Shown in pieces: positions 1 to 7,230 of a stretch of 17,376 nucleotides of DNA. The DNA comes from Candidatus Fermentibacteraceae bacterium. Lineage in GTDB: Bacteria; Fermentibacterota; Fermentibacteria; Fermentibacterales; JCC-6. Location of the stretch: the NCBI GenBank assembly GCA_030596465.1, contig JAUVJW010000012.1:1-17376 (forward strand), written 5' to 3'. The notes under the pieces were generated by a model. It saw nothing but the letters and a program-made list of their open reading frames with translations, had not been told where the DNA came from and searched no databases. How positions within the stretch are numbered: the first letter of the stretch is position 1; each line of letters opens with the position of its first letter. The position numbers and the translations under genes were made by a program.

Positions 1-3
1 AGA

Positions 4-19
4 AGCATAATTCTTGCCA
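4..19 (-). promoter_or_regulatory. Predicted sigma-54 (-24/-12) promoter pointing out of the left edge
   Basis: Read on the minus strand, positions 19 to 4 give TGGCAAGAATTATGCT. The sigma-54 consensus is TGGCAC-N5-TTGC(A/T). The invariant GG and GC dinucleotides are present at the exact required spacing, with two mismatches in the flanking bases. The site lies about 90 bases downstream of the stop of a PilR-type sigma-54 activator and has the same orientation, so the controlled gene should start just left of the window. In the Myxococcus arrangement that gene is pilA, the major pilin. The motif match is seen directly; the target gene is inference. Confidence 0.6.
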
Positions 20-109
20 GTGTGTTTGTCTATCATTATCATGCATTATTGCTGCTAATCACGCCTTGCTGCATGAGTATAGATTTTTGTATGGCAATCT
101 GCAAGACAA
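20..109. other. Non-coding gap downstream of pilR
   Basis: This AT-rich stretch lies between the pilR stop codon and the sigma-54 promoter at the edge. I see no open reading frame, no RNA gene and no hairpin followed by a T-run, so no intrinsic terminator is evident. By position it would hold the upstream activating sequence for an enhancer-binding protein, but I could not recognise a clear PilR binding site. Confidence 0.4.
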
Positions 110-1495
110 TTACCTGCCTTCTTTTTTGTATTTCTCAAGACGACGGTGAAGGGTAGTCTCATTGATACCGAGAATTCTTGATGCGGCTCTTTTCTCTCCA
201 CCTGCCTTTTTCTCCAGAACATAGTATGTCCAGGCTTTCTCAATCTCTGCGAGAACTGGAAGTTCCGATTCATTATCCGGTGGTGTTCCTTCAGCGGCAG
301 TAAGTGTTGAAATCTGTCCTGTTGCTTTTGCGAGAAGACAATCTGGAAGTTCATCAGCCTGTATTGTGCTGGTGCTGGACATCACGCAAACCCTTTCGAC
401 AATGTTCTGCAGCTCTCTTACATTCCCCGGCCAGTTGTACTCTTTAAACACTTCGAGTGATTCTTTTGAAAGTTCTTTACCGGGATAATTCCCATTGCTG
501 AGAAAATGTTTGATCAGCAGGGGAACATCTTCTTTGCGTTCCCGGAGAGAGGGAACATTCAGAGGTAGAACATTCAACCGGTAGAACAGATCTTTTCTGA
601 ATGAACCATCTTGTACCATTTCCTCAAGATCCTTGTTGGTAGCACAGATCAGCCTGCCCTTGAAAGGCTTCGTTACGGTATCTCCCACGGCCCGAACCTG
701 CTTCTCCTGTATTGCTCTTAGAAGCTTTACCTGAAGATCCTTGTTTAACTCACCAATTTCGTCCAGAAAAAGAGTTCCTCTGCCGGCTGTAATCATCAAT
801 CCTTCTTTGTCTCTGTATGCTCCGGTAAAAGAGCCCTTTTTGTGCCCGAATAGCTCACTCTCCAGAAGGTTTGGAGAAAGACTGCCGCAGTTGATTCCTA
901 TAAAGGGATCATCTTTTCTGATACTGTTGTTGTGAATTGCCTTCGCGATGAGTTCTTTGCCGGTACCGCTCTCCCCTGAAATTAAGACCGTACTGGGCTG
1001 ATCCGCAACTTTTCTAACCATTTCAAGAAGCTTGATTATCGGCTGAGAACGTCCGATAATGCCCTGGAAGTTGTACTCTTTGCTAAGCTTCTGCTTCAGA
1101 GCCCGATTCTCAGCGGTCATTCTTTTCTCCCGCACCGCTTTTTCAACAGCAGCGAGCATCTGACCGGTTTTGAATGGTTTAAGAAGGTAATCGGAAGCAC
1201 CTTGCCTTACAGCCTTTACCGCGGTATCCACGCTGGAGAAGGCAGTCATGAAAATTCCCGCCATATCCGGATGGATCTGCTGCATTTTTGCAAAAAGCTC
1301 CAATCCACTCATTGCGGGCATCTTTATGTCTGAGATCAGCACATGAACAGGTTTCTGCTCACTCCACTTCAGAGCTGCCTCCGGATGGGAGAAACTTTTT
1401 ACGTTATATCCATCCTGCTCAAGCAGAATACTCAGCCATTCAACCATGGATTCTTCATCATCCACAAGCAGTATAGAAAGTTTTTTCTTATCCAT
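110..1495 (-). CDS. pilR: Sigma-54-dependent response regulator, PilR-like
   Basis: This is an NtrC-family transcription activator of 461 residues. The receiver domain (about 1-120) has the acidic pair D12/D13, phosphoacceptor D56, T84 and K106. The AAA+ domain (about 145-385) has Walker A GESGTGKE at 174-181, a sigma-54 contact loop GSFTGA at 221-226 (the common form is GAFTGA) and Walker B LFLDE ending at D245-E246. A Fis-type helix-turn-helix occupies about the last 35 residues. The ATG at 1495 is preferred over an in-frame TTG at 1513 because a strong GGGAGGGG ribosome site sits six bases upstream of it. The start overlaps the end of pilS by 8 bp, implying translational coupling. In type IV pilus clusters this protein activates pilin transcription. 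It could also act on other sigma-54 genes, but the context makes PilR the best name. Confidence 0.9.
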   Translation of the reverse strand: MDKKKLSILLVDDEESMVEWLSILLEQDGYNVKSFSHPEAALKWSEQKPVHVLISDIKMPAMSGLELFAKMQQIHPDMAGIFMTAFSSVDTAVKAVRQGASDYLLKPFKTGQMLAAVEKAVREKRMTAENRALKQKLSKEYNFQGIIGRSQPIIKLLEMVRKVADQPSTVLISGESGTGKELIAKAIHNNSIRKDDPFIGINCGSLSPNLLESELFGHKKGSFTGAYRDKEGLMITAGRGTLFLDEIGELNKDLQVKLLRAIQEKQVRAVGDTVTKPFKGRLICATNKDLEEMVQDGSFRKDLFYRLNVLPLNVPSLRERKEDVPLLIKHFLSNGNYPGKELSKESLEVFKEYNWPGNVRELQNIVERVCVMSSTSTIQADELPDCLLAKATGQISTLTAAEGTPPDNESELPVLAEIEKAWTYYVLEKKAGGEKRAASRILGINETTLHRRLEKYKKEGR

Positions 1496-3095
1496 TTGTA
1501 TCCCCTCCCGCAACCGGAATCTCTATTCTGAAAAGAGCACCGTTTTCTGCTGTATTTTCTGCCTCAATAGTGCCACCGTGCTCACTTATTATTCTCCTGA
1601 CAATATACAGCCCCAGACCGGTTCCCTGATCTCTGGATGTTTTAAATGGCTCCCATATCTTCCCTATAAAGTTGTCGGGTATTCCGGAGCCGTTATCTTT
1701 AACTGTGATACAGACGAATTTATCGTTATTGATAAGGGAGGTTTCAATGGAGATCACAGGCTCCGATACAGTGCAGAGCGCTTCAACCGAATTCCTCATG
1801 AGATTAAGCAATACCTGGCCCAGTCTAACTCTGTTTCCAAATACAACCGGTTTCTCCTCCGCCCGGTAAACCTGCAGTGAAACTCCTCCGGCAAAACCGT
1901 GCATTGCACTTTCAACACTGTCCATAACCACTTCATTTATATCAACTTCTGTAAAAGGAAAGTCGGCGGTACTCCTTGAAAGAGAAAGATAGCCCTCTAT
2001 AAGCTCTGAGACGCGTCTGGATTGTTTTTCAATCAGTGATGCCATTCTCTCTGCTTTTTCCCTGTCAAGTTTACCTGTGGCAAGAATCTCGGCGGCTCCG
2101 CTCATTGATGCGAGGGGGTTCCTGATCTCATGAGCCATGGTTGCACTGAGTCTGCCTATAAGAGAGAGTTTGTCACGCTCCTCAAGTGCGGCCTGATAGT
2201 TGCGAAGCTCAGTTGTATCAGTAAGAATAATAATTGCTCCATCGGTATCACCGTAATGATTAAACCTGCATTCTATGACTCTTTCTTCAACCACAATGTC
2301 AATTCCAGGTGGAAAATCCCTGTTGCTCATAAAGCTTCTAACTATTTCGCCCAGTTGTGATTCTTCCATTGGTTCATCTGTTCCCAGAAGCTCAGTTGCC
2401 GCTGGATTAATACTGATCACATTTCCATCAGCACCTACAACAACAACACCGTCATGAAGGCTGTCCAGTATGTGTCTGCTTCTTGCTTTAAGCTCAGTCA
2501 GGTTTTTCAGTACTCTTTGAAGATGACCGCTCTCTGTATAAAGAGACTGGGCAAGCATTCCTGACCCGAGGCCCGAGGAAACAAGCAGCAGACCGTTTAT
2601 GAAAACCCTCAAAACAATGTATGTGGTTGAAAGCTTAAGCTGACCGGTCTGAATCAGTGTTGCCAGAAGAGGACTGAGCGTTGTTTTCGGTCCCGGTACA
2701 TTCAAGGCAATTATAGAGAAGGCCGCGGCCAGTAAAACATCTGCTGCTGCCGCGGAAAGACCACCTGGAACCCCGAGATAAAAACCATAAGCAAGAACAT
2801 GCACAAGAAGAAATGGAGTGAATGGCCCGTCAACTCCCCCGCTGATGTATATGATTGTTCCCAGGAGAAGGGCATCAAGAAAAAGCAGAAACCAGTAAGG
2901 TTTACGGCTTTGCGGATTCCGTTTCATGATCATGACTGTAATCAGCGAAGAGAGAAGCGCAGTTGCCGCGACAAGAATATAGACAACGTTCAGATCCCGT
3001 TGATCCATGGCGAAAATTCCCGAGAGAGTAAGTATTCCCAGAACAGAAAGACGCCCTACCTGCAGCCAGGTACGGCGTCTTCCACTGATAACCAT
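1488..3095 (-). CDS. pilS: Membrane sensor histidine kinase, PilS-like
   Basis: This 535-residue kinase has about six hydrophobic segments in the first 185 residues (roughly 13-30, 36-57, 66-84, 92-110, 113-133 and 160-185), as in PilS. A PAS domain follows (about 205-300). The dimerisation/phosphoacceptor motif is AHEIRNPLAS with H322. The ATP-binding domain has an N box (NLMRNSVEAL, 431-440), a G1 box (DNGSGIP, 467-473) and a G2 box (GTGLGL, 491-496), so all catalytic elements are present. The ATG at 3095 has a GGAG eight bases upstream and lies 19 bp after pilC. Its partner is the overlapping pilR. In Pseudomonas PilS the membrane part senses the pilin pool. That role is inferred here from domain layout and neighbourhood. 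Confidence 0.9.
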   Translation of the reverse strand: MVISGRRRTWLQVGRLSVLGILTLSGIFAMDQRDLNVVYILVAATALLSSLITVMIMKRNPQSRKPYWFLLFLDALLLGTIIYISGGVDGPFTPFLLVHVLAYGFYLGVPGGLSAAAADVLLAAAFSIIALNVPGPKTTLSPLLATLIQTGQLKLSTTYIVLRVFINGLLLVSSGLGSGMLAQSLYTESGHLQRVLKNLTELKARSRHILDSLHDGVVVVGADGNVISINPAATELLGTDEPMEESQLGEIVRSFMSNRDFPPGIDIVVEERVIECRFNHYGDTDGAIIILTDTTELRNYQAALEERDKLSLIGRLSATMAHEIRNPLASMSGAAEILATGKLDREKAERMASLIEKQSRRVSELIEGYLSLSRSTADFPFTEVDINEVVMDSVESAMHGFAGGVSLQVYRAEEKPVVFGNRVRLGQVLLNLMRNSVEALCTVSEPVISIETSLINNDKFVCITVKDNGSGIPDNFIGKIWEPFKTSRDQGTGLGLYIVRRIISEHGGTIEAENTAENGALFRIEIPVAGGDTNG

Positions 3096-3114
3096 GGATT
3101 GGCTCCGGTTCGTA

Positions 3115-4320
3115 TTAACCGCCCACCTGCTGAATCATATCGAAGATCGGCAGGTACATGGCAATGACCAGGCCCCCAACGAATCCGCCCAGGAACACAA
3201 TCATTAGTGGCTCTATCGTGGAAGCCATACCGTCGACCAGAACCTTCACCTCTTCATCGTAGAAATCTGCAACTTTAACAAGCATCTCGTCCAACCCGCC
3301 GGTTTCCTCTCCAACAGAAATCATCTGAGTAACCATTGAGGGAAACACACCGGATTCTTCAAGCGGACCCGCGATGTTCTCTCCGCCGGAGATACTTACT
3401 CTTGCTTTCATGATAGCATCGCTGATAACCCTGTTGCCTGCGGTTTTTGCTGTAATGTTAAGCCCGTCAAGAATAGCAACACCGGATGCTGTAAGAGTTC
3501 CAAGAGTTCTTGTAAACCTGGCGATTGACATTTTTCTGTTGATCGGTCCGAAAACGGGTAGTGACAGTTTTATGGTATCAATTACCTTCTCTCCGCTGTT
3601 CGTCTTGTAGTAGGTTTTGTAGGCAAAAATAATACCACCAATGCCAAGAAGGATGAACACAATATAGTTCTGCACGAACACGGACATGTCTACAACCACC
3701 TGTGTCATTGCTGGAAGTTCGCCCCCCATGTCCTCAAACATCTTCTGAAAGATCGGAATAACAAACAGGAGCATTGCAAGGGTTGCTACAAGAACGACCA
3801 CAAGAACCACAACCGGATACATCATCGCGCTCTTGATTTTTGACTGAAGAGTGGCAGCATCTTCAAGATAGTCTGCCAGTCTGGAAAGAATAGTGTCGAG
3901 AATACCGCCCTGCTCACCGGCGGCAACCATGTTAACATAAAGCTCACTGAACACCTTTTTGTGCCTACCAAGAGATTCAGCCAGAGTGCCGCCCTTCTCA
4001 ACATCACTCGTAACATCAACAATGATGTTCTTGAAAACCTTGTTCTCCTGCTGTCTGCTGAGGATCTGAAGACAACCCACCAGGGGAAGGCCCGCGTTGA
4101 TCATAACGCTGAACTGTCTGGTAAATGTTGCAAGCTCCTTGTTTTTAACTCCGGATCCGATAACTCCAAAGGTGGACAAATCAAATCCACCCTTGACATT
4201 GGTAACTGTAACCCCCCGGGCTTCCAGGAGTTCCTTAACCTCACCACGGGATTTCGCCTCCATGGTTCCATTCAAGGTCCGTCCCTGCCGATTGGTTCCC
4301 GTCCATTGAAATTCGCCCAT
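3115..4320 (-). CDS. pilC: Type IV pilus inner-membrane platform protein PilC
   Basis: This 401-residue protein of the GspF/PilC family has the usual family length. The N-terminal segment (about 1-45, containing TGTNRQGRTLNGTMEAKS) is typical of PilC. Two homologous cytoplasmic GspF domains follow, at about 66-190 and 270-390. Three hydrophobic segments lie near 166-190, 218-238 and 370-395. PilC anchors the motor at the inner membrane and couples ATPase rotation to pilin insertion or removal. It starts 11 bp after the pilT stop. The ribosome site is unusual, a run of six G (AAAGGGGGGACC) directly before the ATG. GspF of a type II secretion system is the alternative, but the adjoining pilT and pilSR favour a pilus. 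Confidence 0.95.
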   Translation of the reverse strand: MGEFQWTGTNRQGRTLNGTMEAKSRGEVKELLEARGVTVTNVKGGFDLSTFGVIGSGVKNKELATFTRQFSVMINAGLPLVGCLQILSRQQENKVFKNIIVDVTSDVEKGGTLAESLGRHKKVFSELYVNMVAAGEQGGILDTILSRLADYLEDAATLQSKIKSAMMYPVVVLVVVLVATLAMLLFVIPIFQKMFEDMGGELPAMTQVVVDMSVFVQNYIVFILLGIGGIIFAYKTYYKTNSGEKVIDTIKLSLPVFGPINRKMSIARFTRTLGTLTASGVAILDGLNITAKTAGNRVISDAIMKARVSISGGENIAGPLEESGVFPSMVTQMISVGEETGGLDEMLVKVADFYDEEVKVLVDGMASTIEPLMIVFLGGFVGGLVIAMYLPIFDMIQQVGG

Positions 4321-4331
4321 AGGTCCCCCCT

Positions 4332-5402
4332 TTATAAAATCTCTCTTCCTGTCACCATCATCTGCTCAAGTTCAATGGGATTCACTGACCTTTCCAGAGC
4401 TGACTCTTTCGTGATCTCCCTGTTGTAGTATAGTCTGTAAAGAGACTGATTCATAGTCTGCATTCCATACTTGTGCCCTGCCTGCATCATACCGTCGATC
4501 TGATGGAGTTTATCATCTCTTATTGCGGCTTTCACCGCAGGTGTACATATAAGCACTTCGGCGGCAAGAGCCCGTCCAATACCCCTCTGGCGGGGTATAA
4601 GCTGCTGAGTAAGCACCCCCAGCAGAACAAAAGATAACTGACTTCGAACCTGTGACTGACTTGCCGAGGGAAATGTATCAATAATCCTGTTGATTGATTC
4701 ATAGGTAGAATTGGTATGCAGAGTTGCCAGGGTAAGGTGACCTGTTTCAGCAATATTCAAAGCCACACTCATTGTTTCAAGATCTCGCATCTCACCGATC
4801 AGCGCAACATCCGGATCCTGACGAAGCAGATACTTTAGAGCCATTTCAAATGATTGGGTATCACTGCCTATTTCCCGCTGATTCACAATACCTTTATCAT
4901 GATGATGCACATATTCGATCGGATCCTCAATTGTCATGATGTGACAACGACGGCTGCCGTTTACTCTTCTTATAACGGAAGCCAGTGTGGTGGATTTGCC
5001 GCACCCGGTAGGACCTGTTACCAGTATCAAGCCCTGTCTCTTGTCCGCAAGGCTGGTAATTATATCAGGAAGCCCCAGTTCCTCGAAATCCATTATCTCG
5101 TAGGGAATAACTCGAATGGCGCAGGCAACACATCCGCGTTGTGTAAATACATTAGCTCGAAATCTGGATAAACCCTTGATACCGAATGCTAAATCCAGTT
5201 CCTTGTTAAGCTCAAAACGCTTCTTCTGATCGTCTTTCAAAAGACTGTAAACAAGTGACTGGGTCTCGTTTGGAGTAAGAGGATCATACTCCATTCTAAC
5301 AAGATCCCCATCAATCCTGACTGTGGGGGGAGCACCAACAGTAAGATGAAGATCAGTGGCTCTTCTCTCCATCATTTCCTTCAAGAGCGTTTTAATATTC
5401 AT
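4332..5402 (-). CDS. pilT: Type IV pilus retraction ATPase PilT
   Basis: This 356-residue protein has typical PilT length. It has Walker A GPTGCGKS at 130-137, an Asp box (TIEDPIEY) near 157-164, a Walker B region ALIGEMRD at 200-207 and a His box (HLTLATLHT) near 222-230. A C-terminal AIRDDKLH at 293-300 corresponds to the AIRNLIRE retraction motif of PilT, although the match is partial. It lacks the MshEN domain and the tetracysteine of the PilB/GspE proteins, which separates it from its two neighbours. PilT is a hexameric cytoplasmic ATPase that depolymerises the pilus, powering twitching motility and DNA uptake. An AGGGAGG ribosome site lies about six bases before the ATG at 5402. Confidence 0.96.
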   Translation of the reverse strand: MNIKTLLKEMMERRATDLHLTVGAPPTVRIDGDLVRMEYDPLTPNETQSLVYSLLKDDQKKRFELNKELDLAFGIKGLSRFRANVFTQRGCVACAIRVIPYEIMDFEELGLPDIITSLADKRQGLILVTGPTGCGKSTTLASVIRRVNGSRRCHIMTIEDPIEYVHHHDKGIVNQREIGSDTQSFEMALKYLLRQDPDVALIGEMRDLETMSVALNIAETGHLTLATLHTNSTYESINRIIDTFPSASQSQVRSQLSFVLLGVLTQQLIPRQRGIGRALAAEVLICTPAVKAAIRDDKLHQIDGMMQAGHKYGMQTMNQSLYRLYYNREITKESALERSVNPIELEQMMVTGREIL

Positions 5403-5417
5403 ACTACCCTCCCTGGC

Positions 5418-5430
5418 GGGGCCTGGCCCC
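5418..5430 (-). other. Compact GC-only inverted repeat between pilB copy 2 and pilT
   Basis: GGGGCC and GGCCCC flank a single central base, giving a perfect inverted repeat in the 37-bp gap. The transcript could form a short GC hairpin just upstream of the pilT ribosome site. There is no U-run after it, so it is not a standard terminator. It could be an mRNA-processing or stability element, but this is inference. Confidence 0.4.
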
Positions 5431-5439
5431 GGAATAATA

Positions 5440-7230
5440 CTACGACGATATGGAGCTGATCTGCTTCTCCAGTTTGTAATTCATCGCTGCAATTTTTACA
5501 TTTTCTTCGTCATCAGTAGTTCTTCTTGTTACTTCTTCAAGAGTAATTATTCCCTGCTTCAATTTTGCTACCGAGTCCATCCTCAGTGTACGCATTCCGT
5601 TCTTTACCGCGAGTATTCTCAGATCAGAAGCGGAAACCCGGTTAATCACCGCCTGCTTCAATTCTCTGTCAAGTGTCATTACCTCATAAATGCCTTTTCT
5701 GCCCTTGTAGCCTGAACCCCCGCATTTACTGCATCCCGCGCCCCTGCGGGTCTGTACACCGGACATTTCCGCAGGATCAATACCCGCCTCGGAAAGTTCT
5801 TCATCAGACCAGGTATAGGGTTCGCTGCACTTCGAGCAAATTGTCTTGACAAGCCTCTGAGCCATAATAGTTCGTACCGCGCTGGCAACAAGAAAAGGTT
5901 TGATACCGATATCAATAAGTCTGTTGATCGTGCCCGGCGCATCGTTTGTATGTATTGTGGAGAAAACCAGCTGCCCTGTCAAGGCCGCTTTTATAGCAAT
6001 AGACGCGGTTTCAAAATCTCTGATCTCTCCAACCATTATTATATTGGGGTCTTGTCTCAATATTGCTTTCAAAGCTGCTGCGAAATTGTATCCCATGCCG
6101 AAATCAATCTGCGTCTGGATAAGACCATCTATATTGTACTCTACCGGATCTTCAGCAGTATGAATATTAACCGAAGGGGTATTAAGCGAACTCAAGGCCG
6201 AGTAAAGTGTCGTGGTTTTACCACTGCCTGTGGGGCCTGTGACAAGAACAATGCCAAATGGAGAGTTCACCCCGGCCAGAAAGGTCTTCAGAGCATCCTC
6301 GGGAAATCCAAGCTCTCTGAGATCAAGCTGCAGGTTGCCTCTGTCAAGAATTCGAAGCACAATCTTCTCACCATCAATCGCGGGAACGGAATTCACCCGG
6401 AAATCAATAATTCTGTTATCCACTCTGGCTTTTATTCTACCATCCTGGGTGCGTCTGCGCTCGGCGATATTCATGCCGGACATAATTTTCAACCTGGAAA
6501 GAATTGGGTTCTGCATCTTCGGATTAATCTTGTACATCTCTGTACAGATACCGTCCCGCCTGAATCTGATCCTGAGATATTTTTCGAAAGGTTCAATGTG
6601 AATATCAGATACTTCTGTGCGTACCGCCTGGGCAATCATACCATCAACAAATTTTATTACCGGCGCATCGGATCCTTCTCCCAGATCTTCTTCCATATCA
6701 AATTCATCGTCGAATTCATCGCCTTCAAGACTGGATACCTGCTCAAGATTATCTTCGTCCTCATCATACTCGTCCAGGGTTTCATCAACACTGACCAAAG
6801 CATCAATCTGCCCGTAAACATCATCAAGAGCTCTTCTTATAGCCGAAGGAGCAGAGGCATAAATCACCACTTCCATACCTGTTGCAAACTTGATCTCGTC
6901 TATTACATAAAGATTCGCAGGATCTGCCATGGCGGCAGACAGTGTTTTGTCTTCTACCCTTACGGGAACCACCATGTTCTCTCTGGCAAATGCTTCGTTA
7001 AGCATCCCGGCATTTTTCGCGCCAAGTCCTGTTTCATTAAGGTAAATCGGGTCGATACCGTAGATTTCAGCAAGAAATTCGGTAATCAATTCCTCGGTTA
7101 CCTGCCCGTTAAGAACAAGCGCCTCAGCAAGAGAAGTTTCGCCCGGACCCCACTCCCCCGCAATCCTGTTAATGTCTTCCTGTTCAACAAGACCCGACTG
7201 CAGCAAAACCATGGCCAGGCGATTATACAT
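5440..7230 (-). CDS. pilB: Type IV pilus extension ATPase, PilB copy 2 (degenerate MshEN domain)
   Basis: This 596-residue PilB/GspE-type ATPase has Walker A GPTGSGKT at 332-339, an Asp box TAEDPVEY at 358-365, GEIRD at 401-405 and a His box STIHTND near 424-430. A zinc-binding tetracysteine sits at C465, C468, C500 and C503. A strongly acidic linker (about 149-186) separates the N-terminal region from the motor. The N-terminal repeats resemble MshEN, but key positions have changed: RLG reads RLA at 4-6, and the terminal Gln of each half is replaced. It probably does not bind c-di-GMP well. The ATG at 7230 overlaps the end of copy 1 by 8 bp, and GGGAGA lies upstream. The catalytic motifs are intact, so it should be an active extension motor. 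GspE is a less likely alternative. Confidence 0.93.
   Translation of the reverse strand: MYNRLAMVLLQSGLVEQEDINRIAGEWGPGETSLAEALVLNGQVTEELITEFLAEIYGIDPIYLNETGLGAKNAGMLNEAFARENMVVPVRVEDKTLSAAMADPANLYVIDEIKFATGMEVVIYASAPSAIRRALDDVYGQIDALVSVDETLDEYDEDEDNLEQVSSLEGDEFDDEFDMEEDLGEGSDAPVIKFVDGMIAQAVRTEVSDIHIEPFEKYLRIRFRRDGICTEMYKINPKMQNPILSRLKIMSGMNIAERRRTQDGRIKARVDNRIIDFRVNSVPAIDGEKIVLRILDRGNLQLDLRELGFPEDALKTFLAGVNSPFGIVLVTGPTGSGKTTTLYSALSSLNTPSVNIHTAEDPVEYNIDGLIQTQIDFGMGYNFAAALKAILRQDPNIIMVGEIRDFETASIAIKAALTGQLVFSTIHTNDAPGTINRLIDIGIKPFLVASAVRTIMAQRLVKTICSKCSEPYTWSDEELSEAGIDPAEMSGVQTRRGAGCSKCGGSGYKGRKGIYEVMTLDRELKQAVINRVSASDLRILAVKNGMRTLRMDSVAKLKQGIITLEEVTRRTTDDEENVKIAAMNYKLEKQISSISS

Noticed and set aside
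1496..1513. Upstream TTG start for pilR
   Set aside because: The ATG at 1495 has a strong, correctly spaced Shine-Dalgarno, and the receiver domain begins right after it.
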